Assembly: GCA_026413225.1 (NCBI GenBank)
Contig: CM048552.1
Location: 130,585,053 to 130,649,052 of the forward strand
Direction: 5' to 3'
Origin: Otis tarda
Taxonomy: Eukaryota > Chordata > Aves > Otidiformes > Otididae
DNA length: 64,000 nt
Below the pieces are notes generated by a model. It saw only the letters and a list, made by a program, of their open reading frames with translations, was not told where the DNA came from and did no database searches. Both the position numbers and the translations under genes were made by a program. Every line of letters begins with the position of its first letter. The first letter of the stretch is position 1. Below, piece by piece: positions 46,001 to 59,897 of the stretch.

Positions 46001-48870
46001 TAATAGCACCAAACCTGTTCAACCTCAGCACTCAGTTCAGTATTTGACATATCCACTGGACTCTGCCCATGCAAAATTTGGTTGTTTGCTCTCTCTCTGG
46101 GCAAAACTGATTCTGAATATGTGTGGTTTCAGATGTCTAACAACCACTATGACTTTTGGTCTTCAATGGGATTCTTGCTTGCTTATATGAAGACTCAATT
46201 TTTCCTCAAGCTCTTGCTTCTCTTCTATTCTTGCCTATTCTGTACTACAGTATTTCCATGCCAGGAGGTCCAGTTGTATACAGATGTCCCCTGACCTAGC
46301 TAACGGTCTTCCAGTTACACACCAAACATTACACATTTTGCAAAATCCTGCATCTCTCTGTTTAACTGAATAGATTATTTTAAAGCTGTGTCTTACCCTA
46401 GATTGAGAATGAGGTTCAAGTCTCATTTACACTGCAGAGTGGAGCCTCATCCGGTTTGTGCGACACCACAGGCCCAATGTCTAGAGGTCAGTGTGGCTGG
46501 TTCATAGCTGACTCTCTTGGCAGAGCTGTGGGGCTGCCCAATGCAACTGGAGCACGCCTGGGAGCATGGGGCTCCTTGAGAAAACAGGCTAGACAGGCTG
46601 CAAGGGGAAGGAGACGGAGGGAACGGGACAGCTACAGTGTTGTATTGCCCTCTAGTGACAGACTGCCTCATTAGGTGGTTTCTCACCACACCTTTTCAAG
46701 TTGGGCTGAACATTGCCTCCATTGGGTTCTAGACATCCGGGCAGGGATAGCACAGCATTATGGAGTAGTGACGTGGCCTCAAAGCTGAGGTTTGGCTCTG
46801 TAAAGCCACTGGAAAAACTCGGGCCCATCAAAAGTTTCATGTTGTTTGTTTCAAGACAAAAGAAACATCAATTTCCTATTTGCCAACATCACAAATTCGA
46901 TCTGCCAGAAAGAAAAGGATTTGCCTCCTCTGTGCCCATCCCACCATTAACACGTATTTTTGAAAGCAAAAATGTTCTTCCTGTTAAAGCCTGTCCAACA
47001 GCAGCTGGAACTCTGTTCTCACCTACAGAGTAGTAGTTAATGAAAATAATAAATTTTGGTGGTATGGTCAATAAAAACTAGGGTTTTTTTTTCCTTTTGA
47101 TAATTAAAAATGAGGAAGTTGGATCTGATATCACTAGTGATTCACAAACGTCTAGTAGCAAGAAGGGATTTATAGTTCCACATATGGAGGAAAATGGCAG
47201 TTTAAAGTGTACATCAAACCAGGGTTTTTACAAAATCAGTCTGGTTACATTAAGAAAATTTACCATATTTTTTGCTTACTTTCATAATGTCTGTGAATTT
47301 TTGGCATTTCTTGACATCTTCTTAAGCTATATGATGTATTTTCAGACAATTAGAGAGCTGGTCAAAGGAAAAAAGATTGATTTTGTGATGACTTTTTGAA
47401 GATTTATACATCTATTTTTATTCCATACTAGGACAAAGTCGCAACCTTATAATTCTGTTATGTGAAAATGTTTGAATCAGAATGTCAGTTTGCAAATTGA
47501 GAAAGGGAGTTTTTGATTTCTTTTTCTCTTCCTTGCTTTCCTTTTGAAATTGGCATGGACCCTCTTTAAAATGTCATTGAAAGGAATGCTTCTCTGCAAA
47601 ACATTGTAAACTTACCAAAAAATGGTCTGACTTACTTTAATCGACATGGCTATTTGTCTGTTCAAAAATTCTGCTAAAGAAAATGCTCATTTTATAATCT
47701 CTGTTTACATTTTCTGACTTGTGGCTAGTTTTTTTCTCTCACTCTTTCCAGATTTGTGCCTGGAGTTTCAGAAACAGTCCTCCACACTTTGGGAGTAACA
47801 CAAACACACAATGAAACCATAGTCCCTTTGCAGTCAGTGGCAAATCTGTGCTTCATTGGATCACTAATTTCAGCAGTAATGGCATTCCAAAGAGCATTAA
47901 ATCTTCAGTCCATTGTTTGTATTTGATTGATGTTGTCTTGAACTTGTCCTGCAGATTATTTTAGCTTATCTTCTCTTAAGAGCAGGGCAGCTCAATAAGA
48001 CCTTGTTTCTTTCTTAGTAATGAACTTCCCAGGGTGTCAAGCTGGAACTTCTTGCCTTCAGACAAACTACCTGGAGGAATAACCTCTACATAAGAGTTAA
48101 AATTTTTATTTGTCCATCCTTGCAGTATCATTACTGGAAGAAGGACTTTTTCAGGTGCTCTGCTTATGACTGAGATGGAAAGGAGTAAGCGTGTCAGGAG
48201 CCTTAGGTAAGAAATAAGCAAACTGAGGATCTGGAGCAATTCAGTTGCACAAAAGAAGCAAGAAAAGAAAAATACCCATGTGCCAGCTCTACCTTTCACC
48301 TCTGGCTTTATCTATTCTTTCTACTTCCACTGATTGCGGAAAGTGCTCCTCTGAGCATGCAGAGGTGATACTCAATTGTTTCAAACTGAAGTTATGGGCA
48401 ACCATTTGGTTTTATGTTTTAATTATGAAGACACATATAATTTTAAAGCTGTTTCTATTGCTTATCTATTTCTGCTTGGTCATTATTTTCCTAGCTTCAA
48501 AGTAATACATTTAATTGTATGAAACCGTTACTCTGGCCAGATGTGCATGTGACATATTTTTATGTGTCTGTGGTACTCTAAAGATAAGAAGAAAAATACC
48601 CAAGGTTGGGAAAATTCTAGCTAGGCTACTTTCAGTAGGCTTCAGTTTTTCATTAGAAGGCTACTGGGACACTGAGAGCATTTCACATATGTTCACATTT
48701 AGCTCCATCTGAAGTATTCTTTTAAAGGATTTGTCTTTCCAGGCATTGTCTTTCCAATAATTTCTTTAATCTGTTGCTTTTTACCTGCATGCTATGGCTC
48801 TCCATTGGCAGCACTGAAAAATAGTCAGTCTCTTTTCCTAATATGCAGCTCAAAATACTCAGAGAAACTA
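40091..48870. other. unique noncoding DNA
   Basis: A long AT-rich stretch with no recognised gene, RNA or mobile element. It has T-runs near 43625 and 44000 and an A-run near 44107. Open frames up to 117 codons (44426-44779) have no recognisable domain. Confidence 0.5.
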
Positions 48871-48874
48871 CAGC

Positions 48875-48897
48875 TTTTTTTTTGTGTGTGTGTGTGT
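48875..48897 (+). repeat. T9 followed by (GT)7
   Basis: A short homopolymer and dinucleotide run. It is too short to be very variable. Confidence 0.9.
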
Positions 48898-51800
48898 TAA
48901 ATTCTTCTTTTAACATGCAAGGATTAAGCTTTGTAAAGTCAAAATCAGAATGAGGAGCAGTTTGCCACGTGTATGGTGACTGTGGATATTGTTATGTCAC
49001 TGATGGGCACATACAATACATTTGAATTGGACCACCCTCTTTGCAACACTTGGTGAAAAGAGGCTGGTGTCTGAAAACCAGAGATGTCCATCAAGCAGCA
49101 CCACAGGTCATAAAGGGAGAACAGTGGTGGGTAATGAATATATTATGCTGAGACTGTGTGACTTGCTTTTCATTATAAGCAGCAGCAGGTAGTTTAAAGC
49201 TACCTCAGGTTAGCTCATGACACAACCAAAACCCTGGTGACTGCAAAGTATCCGTACCCTTAGTGGGATTCTGGTCAGAAAGGTGGAAAAAATGCATGAG
49301 GAGCTGCAATCCTAATGCCTATGCAATATAGGCTAATAAACTATAGGTTGACACCTATACAGAAGTAGTTAGTGCCTATACCTGTACTGCCTCTTCTGTG
49401 AAGTTCTTATTCTGTGTTCATTTGGTCCTTACCAGAAACTTTAAAGCTTTGCTTGACTCTAAGGGTGGGATAAGGGCAGTCTCAGCTCTCCCGGCTTCCA
49501 ACCAAGCACTTCTTTTTTCCTCCATCAGTGCGAAAACTCAGCTTATTAGGCAGGTCTCTCTTTCAGCAGTGTCTGAATGTATAAATTTGCTCACAATCAC
49601 AGCTAGAGTGGCTTATAGTGGAGACAGGTCATGCTGGGATCTTTCACATTGGCACCAATTAAATTCTTCTCTGAAAGCAGAGGAGGAAATATGAGTTTGA
49701 GGTTTAAAGTCAATAGAAGCTGCAGAGCACAGAGCGACTTGTCTTTTCGTATACTGTTCTTTGTAGAAACAATATTGTTAAGAAGTCAAACTCCTGCCTA
49801 GCCCTAGGGCTTAGTTGCCTATCTGTACTGTCAAATCTGTCCAACTAAGAGAAAATCCTGTGGAAATAAGGCCGAAGAATATTTGGAAGAAAGTGCTGTT
49901 AGGGTAAGCCGTGGCAAGTCTTTGCAATGATCAAACTGGAACCTCTTAATAGGAGATGTTTTCAAACAGTAAAATGAGATGTACTTCATGGGCAGCAACC
50001 TTGCTGCTAAAGGTAATTCAGAGAACATACTGGACCTCAGTGAGCTTTGGCATAATGACCCTCTAAACTTCCAAAAAAATGTTAGAAATACAGTGATACA
50101 GAAATACTAATGAGTTGATGGTGACCTTGCTCAAGGATTTGGCTATTTAGGATATATGCTTTCTTAGGGCTTTCATAGCATGTCCCAAAACTTTAATTAT
50201 AAAACATGACATTGGAATCAGTATGGACTCAGAACAGCTAATCTGTTAAATTTTTTTCTCAGAGTTAATAGACACTGAAACCTGGTTTATAGTTTCCCTT
50301 CCTTTTGCCCACAAGCACAGGTAAAATTTCACTGCTTTGAATTATTAGGCTCATTCTAAATCTCAAGAAAAGCTGGAAATTTAGTTGAAGAACAGGAATC
50401 CCATTAAGTCAGATCTACAATAAAAGCTTAATGTTTTTTGCATGCTTGACAATTTGTGGTATTGTACTAGATTATTCTAGCTACCACTTAATTTTCTGCA
50501 GTGACATGGAAAAATGTGATTTTAAAAATAGTTTTGCTACCAAATTAGTCACTATTTCAGATCGAGAGAAGGAACCTGATTATTCGTCTGAAGGTTTCAC
50601 AGAAATTTGCCTTGTTTGCTTTTTACTGTTAGCAAAGGTTGCTTCAAGAGAAAGTACAGACAGTGTCATACATAGCTGAGTGGCATTTTGGCTGGATTAG
50701 ATTTTGGTTAGTTCAGACTTTTCCTGCCACGGAGTATGAATGTGAAGCATGAGCTCACATGTGTGATATTTACAGCACTTGAAGTCAGCATTAGGGGATA
50801 TTTGAACTAGAGGGAGTTCCCAATGGAGAATGGTCAGAACAACATATCACTCATTTGATCAATCACAGCTGGCCAATACAACTAAAACAATAAATATTGA
50901 ACACTTTGTAGAATAGCTCACGATGCATCTGGAGATAATGTCCCTCCTAGATAACTGTTTGGATAATTGTGCTGTATAATTGTTTTGAGTAATGAACGTA
51001 TTTAGAGAAACCGTAGTCTTATCTTACTGTATAATGAACATAAAAGTTACCAATTAATGTGGTAATCTACTGGTTTTGGTCAGTGAGTCATTTATTTTCA
51101 ATTGCAGTGGAGGAAAAGAGTGCTAATTCTCTTTTTTAATTAAGCTGATGTAGCAAATTCGGTGCACAAGCACTCACATTTGAACCCCTGCTGCTCTGTT
51201 TTCCTTGTTTCTTTAATTTTCCATGGAAGAGTTTAAAGCAAACGGGCAGTTGTGCTTTATGGTTAAATGGCAGTGCAATCTCTGCAGTCATGTCAGCTTA
51301 TAGAGGCGTGTGCTCAGCAGAGGTCCAGACTTCGTGCTTTGTCTCTCCTTTGTGTGAGGATTTTGATTTTGCTGTAATTGTTTTGGAATTAGGTTGTGCT
51401 GTGGAATGAGTCATCTCCACAGACCATAGACCATGGGCATCTTTGCAGTTTCTTTTCTTAAATAATAGCCTCACTGTTTGCCTTTTTTAGCTTGTACTGA
51501 TCATTGCTGTGGGGTGACAAGAGGTAAAGTGTCTGTGTGGTGCTGCTGCCAGTTACCCTGGAGGAGCGGAGGAGGAGGGAAAGGTAGAAGCCTCTGTTCT
51601 GAGACATACACCAAGGTCCCCTCAAAGCTCTGCTCAGTCCAGTTTACTGGGTTAAAAACAAAGTCAATGGAACCTCAGCTGAATAAAAATAAACATGGGA
51701 AAAAGCCATAGGGTTGACTTTGAAAAAGCCTTCAGTGTTTAGTTTAAAATCTCTCTCTGCCACATATATACAAGAAATATGAAGGAAAGTAGCTGGGCAA

Positions 51801-52850
51801 CTGTCCTGGTTTTGCATAGCTTAAAAGACATAGTGTCTAGCTAAATCTCCAATTTACTAGCAGTGGGGAGACTTCTCTGCAGTGGTTCTACTGAAGTGGG
51901 TTCCTTTTCTGGCATTATGAAGCCCGCTGATCCATGGTTTGTACAGTCCAACTAGTCAACACCACTTGGTTCATTTGAGAGAAAAAAACCACTGTTCATG
52001 AACCACCAAGAGAACAATCTGAATCACTTAGTCACAGGAATCTTTACTGTGGCTCTTCAAGCTATGTGCCCGTACAGGGGTCAGGTGGGGAGTGAGGACA
52101 TGAGTGCAAGAGAGGCAGATGCTCTCTTCTCGGTGCTGACTCAGCAGCTGCAGATGTAAGGCCAGCCAGGCTGGAGTCATGTCCACTCCCTCCCTCTTTT
52201 GTGGTCTCTTCTCACCTCTGTGCAACACCAAATGGAAAAAAAACCTGCCTGACTCTCGCAAGATGCCTGGGCCTGACATCCCTTTGCTATGCGTTGCCCT
52301 CCATCAGCAGAATCTCCTGGTGCTGTGACAGCTGGCGGTTCATGAAAATCTCCATCTTGAAGTGCAAGGAGCAGGATACATCCAGCCTTGGCTCAGGAGG
52401 ACAGGAGATGGGATAACTTCTGCTGCCTTTCCCCTTTGCTTTGTGCCAGGGATGGTACTTGCCTGGCACAAGAGTGACAGATGCTGAAAGAGAGGAGCAC
52501 CCTCTGGCTGCTGCCTCCTTCATGAAACATGCAGTATTGCTGTTTCACTAGCACAGTGCCAGGTTTTGTCACCCACAGTGTCACTGAGCTCCCCTATGGC
52601 TGGGCGGCAGAGTGGCACGTCGCCTTGCACCGCAAAGGCACAACGTGAGTTAGCTGGGTATACGCGTACCTAGAGATTTGGCATGTTTGGATGGTAACTG
52701 TTTCCTGGCTTAGTTAAAAAAATAAGAAGAGGCAATCTTATGGCACCATGTGTGCTGAAGCACTAAATACAACCATTATTTCCAGTAATGTGAATAACTA
52801 AATTACTATTGCCACGTATTTATTTACTGTTCTTTATGTTCTCTGAACAG
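48898..52850. other. unique noncoding DNA
   Basis: Mostly AT-rich. TGTCCTGGTTTTG at 51812 resembles the first bases of common avian LTRs, and the sequence from about 52030 to 52660 is GC-richer. The next bases do not follow any LTR family I know, and no matching end was seen. No gene is recognised. Confidence 0.45.
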
Positions 52851-52887
52851 CGAAGTTTCTCCAGAAGAAAAGGTTTTAACAGAGAAG
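52851..52887 (+). other. candidate 37-base exon (weak)
   Basis: A strong polypyrimidine-rich acceptor, including TGTTCTTTATGTTCTCTGAACAG, ends at 52850. The following 37 bases read EVSPEEKVLTEK in the frame starting at 52852, and RSFSRRKGFNRE in the frame starting at 52851. The donor-like GAGAAG|GTAATC follows. The third frame hits a stop. The acceptor is the best-looking one I found in the window. No gene is recognised, and two open frames weaken the coding argument. Confidence 0.2.
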
Positions 52888-55800
52888 GTAATCTGTGCAC
52901 TGTGAAAAATAATTATAATCTTCTGTGTTACTGCTAAGCTAAGCAGCCTTTAATTGTGTTTGGCTCTTTTAAATTTGCAATGTATTGAGAGTATTGATTC
53001 CCTCTTTTTGTAGGTATATATTTGCATGTGGGTGTTGCTATACTCACCCAGTAGATGTTTAGTTGCCAAACACGCTAAAATCAACCTGTGAATTCATGGA
53101 AGTTTAGTACATTTACAATTTAATTCAGTTAATAGGCAGAGTCCCTCCTGCTTTGATCCCTGCTGGCATCATCCATTTCTAATAGCAGGGCAGTTGACTG
53201 AGCTGTTGATGAATGATGGGCATGGTGGGACATCTGAGGATTTGTGTATAAAAATCCCTGCTCTGGTTGCTGGCTCAGTTCTTAACAGGGTTGGTAGACA
53301 TCTCAGAAAGTGAATACAATTTTCAACCAATGGAAGCCTGTTAATGCTTGAGCCTCAGAGAAGAGTTGAGGAAATACAACTACCAGAGTGGAAAGCAAGA
53401 GACTAAAGTACCAGAAAGCTTTCTAGTGCATATTTTAGAGGAAAATGTGAGTATCCAGAGATATGAAGGAGGAATGCTGAGAGAAAGGAGACACGTCCGT
53501 GTAATGCCTATTTTAAAATGTCTAGCATTCACATAATGTAACTATGGAACTGTAACTGAAGTACACTACTCTCTGTAATACTACTTTGGACGTTGTTCCA
53601 AGGTGCCAGGGAAAATGTTGAAAATTATCGGACAGAAGGACTAGGGACCAGTGTTCCGGCCTTTCCCCTAAAAGCAGAGGTGTCCCTGTAAGCAGCCACA
53701 CCTCCACACCCAGGTATCTTCACTTCTGACAGGGCTTCAGAGCCCAACTGAGGCAAGAAACCAGGTGGGCTCTTACGAAGTTTCTTCCAAGGAGACCTCA
53801 GAGAAGATTTGCTGTTATGTGAGGCAGAGGCTAGACTAACTTGTTTGGATTCCAGCTCTGTGTTGTGGATACCGAGGAGTATCCTCTACGGCTGTGTGTC
53901 CACTCAATAGCTGTTTCAGAGGGAGCCAGCGCCTCTGGAAATGTGACAGTGACCACTAAAAGCTGGTGGTTACTGAAGGGGCTGAGAAGCTTTGACAAAA
54001 GTGGCTTTCTTCAAGTTCTAGAGAACTGGCATGGAATTCCCAAAGATGACAGCTCCCTTCTTCTTCTTACCCTGAGGAAGGCAAATCATGTGCTTGACCC
54101 TTCCTCTCCTTGCAAAAAGTACACAGAATAATAATTGAATTGCCAGTGTGATATTCCTTCCTTCCTGTGCTGATAGGATAAAAGGAAACCCTCAGAAGCA
54201 TTCTGATAACATTCACTAAAGCTAATTTAATAGTCATTGAATTCTTGAAAGTTCTCATTAGGATGCTAAAAGCAAGCAGCTGTGTAATGTGAGTATGGTC
54301 AGCTTCACAGTGAAGCACGGGAACTGATGTTGAAGCTGCCTGTTCTTCATACAAACAAGACTGTAGTTATTTAGCTTCTTAGTGACTTAATGCAAATATG
54401 TTTGGAAGGGTTGCACTGGGGGAAAGAAGAGAGAGAGAAAAGAAAATGTTCACATTGTTTTCTCTGCCAGAAATCTGATGTGCAGCTGTATATATTCTCA
54501 GTCATATACTGGGCTGATCAAAAGGTATTGTACTCCCTCTAGCTTAAGTTCAGCTGCTTTATGTTCTGCTGCTGGTATTGTTCCAGTTTATCATATGCTT
54601 AGATGACTCACAGTGCATGCATTGTGGTATTTAACATAATAAGTTTTCCTCTTTTTGAATTAGTCTGCAGTGTATGATGTGAAGTACAATTCACAATTAG
54701 CATTTCAACACTATTCAATCCAGCTTGAAGTGTTTTGATGGAAACAGCAATCTGTTTTATTCTTCAGATTTCCCTAAACAAAGCAAGTGTATCAATAGCT
54801 AATAGTGTATATTATATGGTATTAACTATTGTGTCTTTCAGATACAATAATATTTAAGAATTACTCTTTCATAAGTCACTAGCAGTCAAAGAACCCAGTT
54901 TCACCTCTTTCAACAGTATTGAATTATAGCGGGTTTGATTTCCTCTTGGTTTATCCCCATCACTTCTGTCAAGTGCCAAGAAGTGGGGCTCTATCACTGT
55001 CTGGAGATGCTTGGTCATATCCCACCACAATCAGGCGACAGAAAATGAAGTGGGCTGACAGATGTGATGCCAGATTGTTTTTTTAAGTGAGTTAGCCAGA
55101 GCTGTTGGTGTGTCCATGTTGATTGTGAAGCCCTTCCATGTTTGACATTTAAAGTGATAATCTCTGACGAGGCCTCAGGGGCAGAGGAAACCCCAGCTGC
55201 AAGAGCTGAAGAGAAAGCTAATAGCTGTACACATTTTAAATGGATGCAGACTGTGTTGAAAAAAGGAGGCATGCCTCTGAAAAATGCTACAAATAGAAGG
55301 AATGGAAGAGGCAGATGGGATAGAAAAACAACACAAAAATGAAGCAGAGGGAGGGTCGGGTGAAACAGGAGGAGGAAAAGAGCAATGACCTGGTTGACCA
55401 TCCCTCAAAAGCAACATGAAAGTCAGATGGAGAGGACACTGGAGGGTCATCAAATGAAAGACAGAGGTTAGCGGGACATAGTTCTCCCTCATTAGCACCA
55501 CTGTGTGCAGTGATGTTACTGGAGCAATGTGTCTAAGCAGTAGTGCTGACAGGGCTGTCTGATGATCATGCATCCCATATAGAAAGTGTCTCTCCCATCT
55601 AAGATTAGCTATGCGGACACAATAGGTGTGATGCCTTGTGGAAATTTTGGACTAGTCAAGCCTATGTGGATCTGGTAGAATTTGCAAAGTATTAAATCCT
55701 AGTATATCTTTTTGTCATCTGCTGACCAAAAAATATGGGACATAACAGGCAGACGGCAGGCTATTCCATTGAGCTATGTCTGCCATCTGGACTGGGGTTT

Positions 55801-58800
55801 CTTTGTTCCAAGCCAAGATCCCTCTACCTATGACGTTTCTGATGGTTTCAATCAAAGAGTGCTTAAAACTGTGCTGATAGAGTTTTTTCATAACCCTCCA
55901 GAAAACATTATTCTACTGGCTTAAACAACACCAAAAACTTGCCAAAGTCCTTTACTGCAATCTAGAGTCTTAGTATTTTCTCTAATTCATAAAGAACATT
56001 ATTTTCTTTTGTGCCTTGCAAGTGTTCCTCTCCAGAAAAAACCAATTCCAATCCTTTCAATTTTTCTTCAGAGATCAAATCTCTTTGACTTTACTCAGCA
56101 TTCTCCTCTGGGTTCCTTTTTGCTAGTCTACGTCTTTCCTGGAAGGTGATACCCAACACTTGACATATCAGACCTGCTGAGACTGGTGAAAAAAGTGGGA
56201 AAGAGGATTATTTCATACCTCTTAGAAATTATATTCTTGTTTGTATGTCACAGTATAAGGAGCACTAATTTCCACAGCAGTAGACCATTGCTGAGTAATT
56301 TTATGTTTGCATCCCCCGAATCTTTTCTAGCATGGTTGCTGCCATAGTTGGTTGTTTCTCATATTGTGTTTGTGTTCACTAATCTAGAGCTAGAATTTAC
56401 ACTTATTGGATTGCATTTTTTCAGACTATTTCTCCAGTTTGTCAAGAACATATTGCATTTTAATGCCTCCCAGTATTTGCAGTCCTACACATCCTGTTGT
56501 CATCTAATGAAGTATGACCTCTGTTACAATGCTTGGGTTATCAAGAAAATGTTGAATGTACAAGGCCCCAGTAGCACTGACCAGAGAGGAACCCTAGTTG
56601 GAATTTAATTCACTTGCTCTGAGACCTCTCTGAACCAGAGAACCAGTGAAACAGAGCAAATCAAAAGGGAGAGAGAGAAGATTCACTTTTGATCCTAATT
56701 AAAGCACTAGTGTAATTGCCTCAGAGAAAATTGTAAGAAAGGGAAGAAGATAAGAAGAAAGTGGAAATTATTGTCTGAGTGGTAGGATGTAGTTTTGCTT
56801 TCCAGTAGTTTTAGCAGCAAAAAGAGGTTGTGACTCCATCCTCTGTCTTTTCTTCATTTGCTTTTAATTTTGTCCTTATAATTCCTTTTGGCTGTAATGT
56901 TCCATGTTTCCTATCAAGCAGTTCAGTCAGAAGGAATTGGCAGACTTAGGGATTCTGTAACAAAATCTGTTTCCTCGCTGTAGCTTTCAATTAACAGTGG
57001 AGGAGCCCTGAACAGGATCTTCAGATCTTCAAATGATCATGAGGGTCTTCATTTATTAGGAACTTGAATTTCTGTAAAGTATTTTTTTATATCTTGCAAT
57101 CAGGTAAATGCAGTAAGAGAGCTCATTTCATCCATTTATGAGATTGACTTGGAGCCAGAATTCAGTAAAAAGACAACACAACACATGAGTTACCACAATT
57201 AGTATGACAATTAAAACCCTATGATGACTCAAACATAAAGTATCAAAAGTAGATACCACAGCCTTGAAGCAGAGAAAAGGTCAAATTGCTCAGAAAGCAG
57301 ACAATAAATTAAAATTGATGCCATTGCCTGGAAGAGCTGGCTATACTAAGTGGTATATGAACAAAGAGTGAATGTTCTTTATCTCCATTGTGTAAGTCAC
57401 ACATTGTGTAAGTAATTCAGAACATCTTGAGGTATATGGGCTCCCTACTCTTCCCCCATTTGCTTTTGCTTTAGATCCAGTCCCTTCAGAGGATTCTTGT
57501 AGTCTGTTTAATGTATTATGGATGCTTTCCTCTTTATGGCTAAATCCTGTGTCTAGCTCCCTGTGGACTGGGAACCTCCAAGGGTGGGGCTGAGGAAAGA
57601 ATTTGCCCTTTCTGTTGTATGGATGTACAGTCCAATACAACGGGAAGCATATGAAAACTCTCAGTTTAAAAATAATTGTTTGTTTGTTAGTAGTAGTAAA
57701 TAGTATCAGTTTACTAGTAGCATAAATAGGATGAGGCAGTTCTGTATGTCTCAAAACCAGAAATATGTCAACAAATTGAAAAGCAAACAATCAGCAAATT
57801 TGCATTACTGTTCCAGTCACCTTGTCCTTCCACCCTTATTATCCTCTGATAATGTCCTGTGAAGCTTTTCTTCCTTGTCCTTCTCCTGCAGAGTCAGATA
57901 GTCTTTTGGGTAGGATCTCTCTAAGTGCTCTGAGCCTTCAAAAAATCAGGTGCTTTAGTCCATGCTAATGATTTGGCCTCCGTTTATCACTGCGAAGAGA
58001 GAGTGGCACCTCTGCAGGGCAATTTAAAGGCCAATAAGATGAATGAATTGCTGCCTGGAGGTGCATGTGGCTTTCCCATCCCCTTCTCTGGGTTAGGAGA
58101 GATGGAGTCTGCCCTTGCTGCATGCCTCTGATCTCCACCTCACCCTGCAAGCTGTTTGCCTTTCTCTGGTCAGTAGCTCTCAGCATTCATGTTAGCTGAT
58201 TCTGAGATCCAAAACTTGAGATCCAAACCTTTCTTGCTTTAAAAAGCTGCCAAATGATTGCATTATCCTCACACTGAAAAGCAGGGGAGAAAAAACCCAA
58301 AGAAATTATGCCCCTCATACTGCAAAAGTCTTACACATCTGACTATATATGTATATATAGAAACAGCATAGTAAACAATATATATAAAGTTAGAATAAAA
58401 AGACTAAAGTGTGAAATGTGTTCCCTCAGCTCTGGGGCTGCATTTCATTTGGGACATTAATTTTCTGGAATTATCTGAGCTGATACTTACACTGTCATTT
58501 GCAAAATGGCTTTGCTATTACAGTAATTTCAGTGGAGAGAGGCATTAGTCGGTCTCGTAATCTGCATACTCTGTGTGTGTGAGCATTGCAGAGCACGTAG
58601 GTGAATAGGGGAGCTATTAAATATTATTTCTGATATAAATAAAATAAAAATTAAAACCTGAGATAAGAGTGCTTCTCTGCCTGAGCACTCCAGGTCTCGG
58701 GGGCTGAGTGCCTCTGGTTGTATTGTTTCATGCTGGAACTTGGCTTGGGAAATTTTTGTTTCCTAGCTTAACATTTCTTTGTCTCCTAAATGAGGCATCC

Positions 58801-59852
58801 CACTGAACAGTAGGCATCAGGCATGTTTTATATCCATCCTCCAAAGCTGCAAGATTGTCAGGGTCTGTCACAGAACAGGTAAAGAAAAGACTTGCTCGTT
58901 GTGAATCCTTTGGAGCAAACCCCTTTGCCCTCTCCGCCCCTGCAGCAACCCCAGGTCCACTCTCCTTAGCTTCCTCACCTGTGATGTCCTTTATCATGAT
59001 GTTAACCAACATATTGTCTGACAGCTCTGACTGCTCCAAGCAGTGTTTTGTGACAGTCCGTGGTATGACCAGTTCCTTTGTTTCACTGGACTGCAATTTT
59101 AAATATTGGTTGAGTAAGTGCACATTATACAGTGCATAATAAATACTCTAATTTTGAGATTTATCAGCTTCATCACTCATTTTTTTGGACTTACTTTTAG
59201 TGTTTGGACTAATTCTGCATGTATGAATAAAGGCTAAGTGGATGGTCTTTATTTTTTGAGCCATTGCTTGGTTTAATCCCTTGCTGAAAGTGGTGGTTTT
59301 TTCCTAGTTTTGCTAGTTGATGCAAAACTGAGCATAACCAAGGACTCTGCAGACTTTTAGTTCCCCAAACTGATTTCTGAACAAAGACCTATCTGCAAGA
59401 TATAAAACATCTTGACTGCTTTTTCTTCCTGTTTTGCCTGTTTCATAATAGTCGCACTCAAAGTCTTGGTGCATACTCTGACTTTTTCCTTCCCATAATG
59501 TACCTCTTCAAAAGCCTCTGACTAAAAGCATCTTTTTTGTTCACCTTATAGCATATTTGCATGAATGTTCCTTCATTGCTTCCACTTCTTGATGACCTAA
59601 GTGCATTCATTGCCTTCCTCTTTCTATATCTGCTACCCTTGACATTTAGTGCTCTTCATTCTGTGATATTATCTTCTCTGCTTACGAGGTTTTCGATGTA
59701 TGTGGTGTACAGCACACACAGTTTGCACTTAATTTCTGCCTTGTTTCTAGTATCTATGCTTTTAACAATCTGTCAGCTCCAACAAGTTGTTTTTTGCCTA
59801 TGTGGGTTTTGGTTTGATTTGGTTCTGATGACATTCTCAACTCTTTGAAAAC
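52888..59852. other. unique noncoding DNA
   Basis: No gene, RNA gene or mobile element is recognised. Open frames of 149 codons (57341-57790, minus), 132 and 128 codons (55015-55573, minus, overlapping) and 131 codons (58728-59123, minus) lack recognisable domains, splice context or support from neighbours. Confidence 0.5.
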
Positions 59853-59897
59853 TGTACTATGGACTCATAATGGACTATGTAATGTACTATGGACTCA
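59853..59897 (+). repeat. 15-base direct repeat, 30-base period
   Basis: TGTACTATGGACTCA occurs at 59853-59867 and 59883-59897. The spacer contains a third partial copy, ATGGACTATG. It is a small local duplication with no evident function. Confidence 0.9.

Noticed and set aside
51812-52660. Possible LTR starting TGTCCTGGTTTTG
   Set aside because: Only the first dozen bases resemble avian LTRs. The following sequence fits no family I know, and no CA end with a target duplication was found.
57341-57790. 149-codon minus-strand open frame
   Set aside because: No recognisable family, low-complexity stretches and no supporting neighbours or splice sites.
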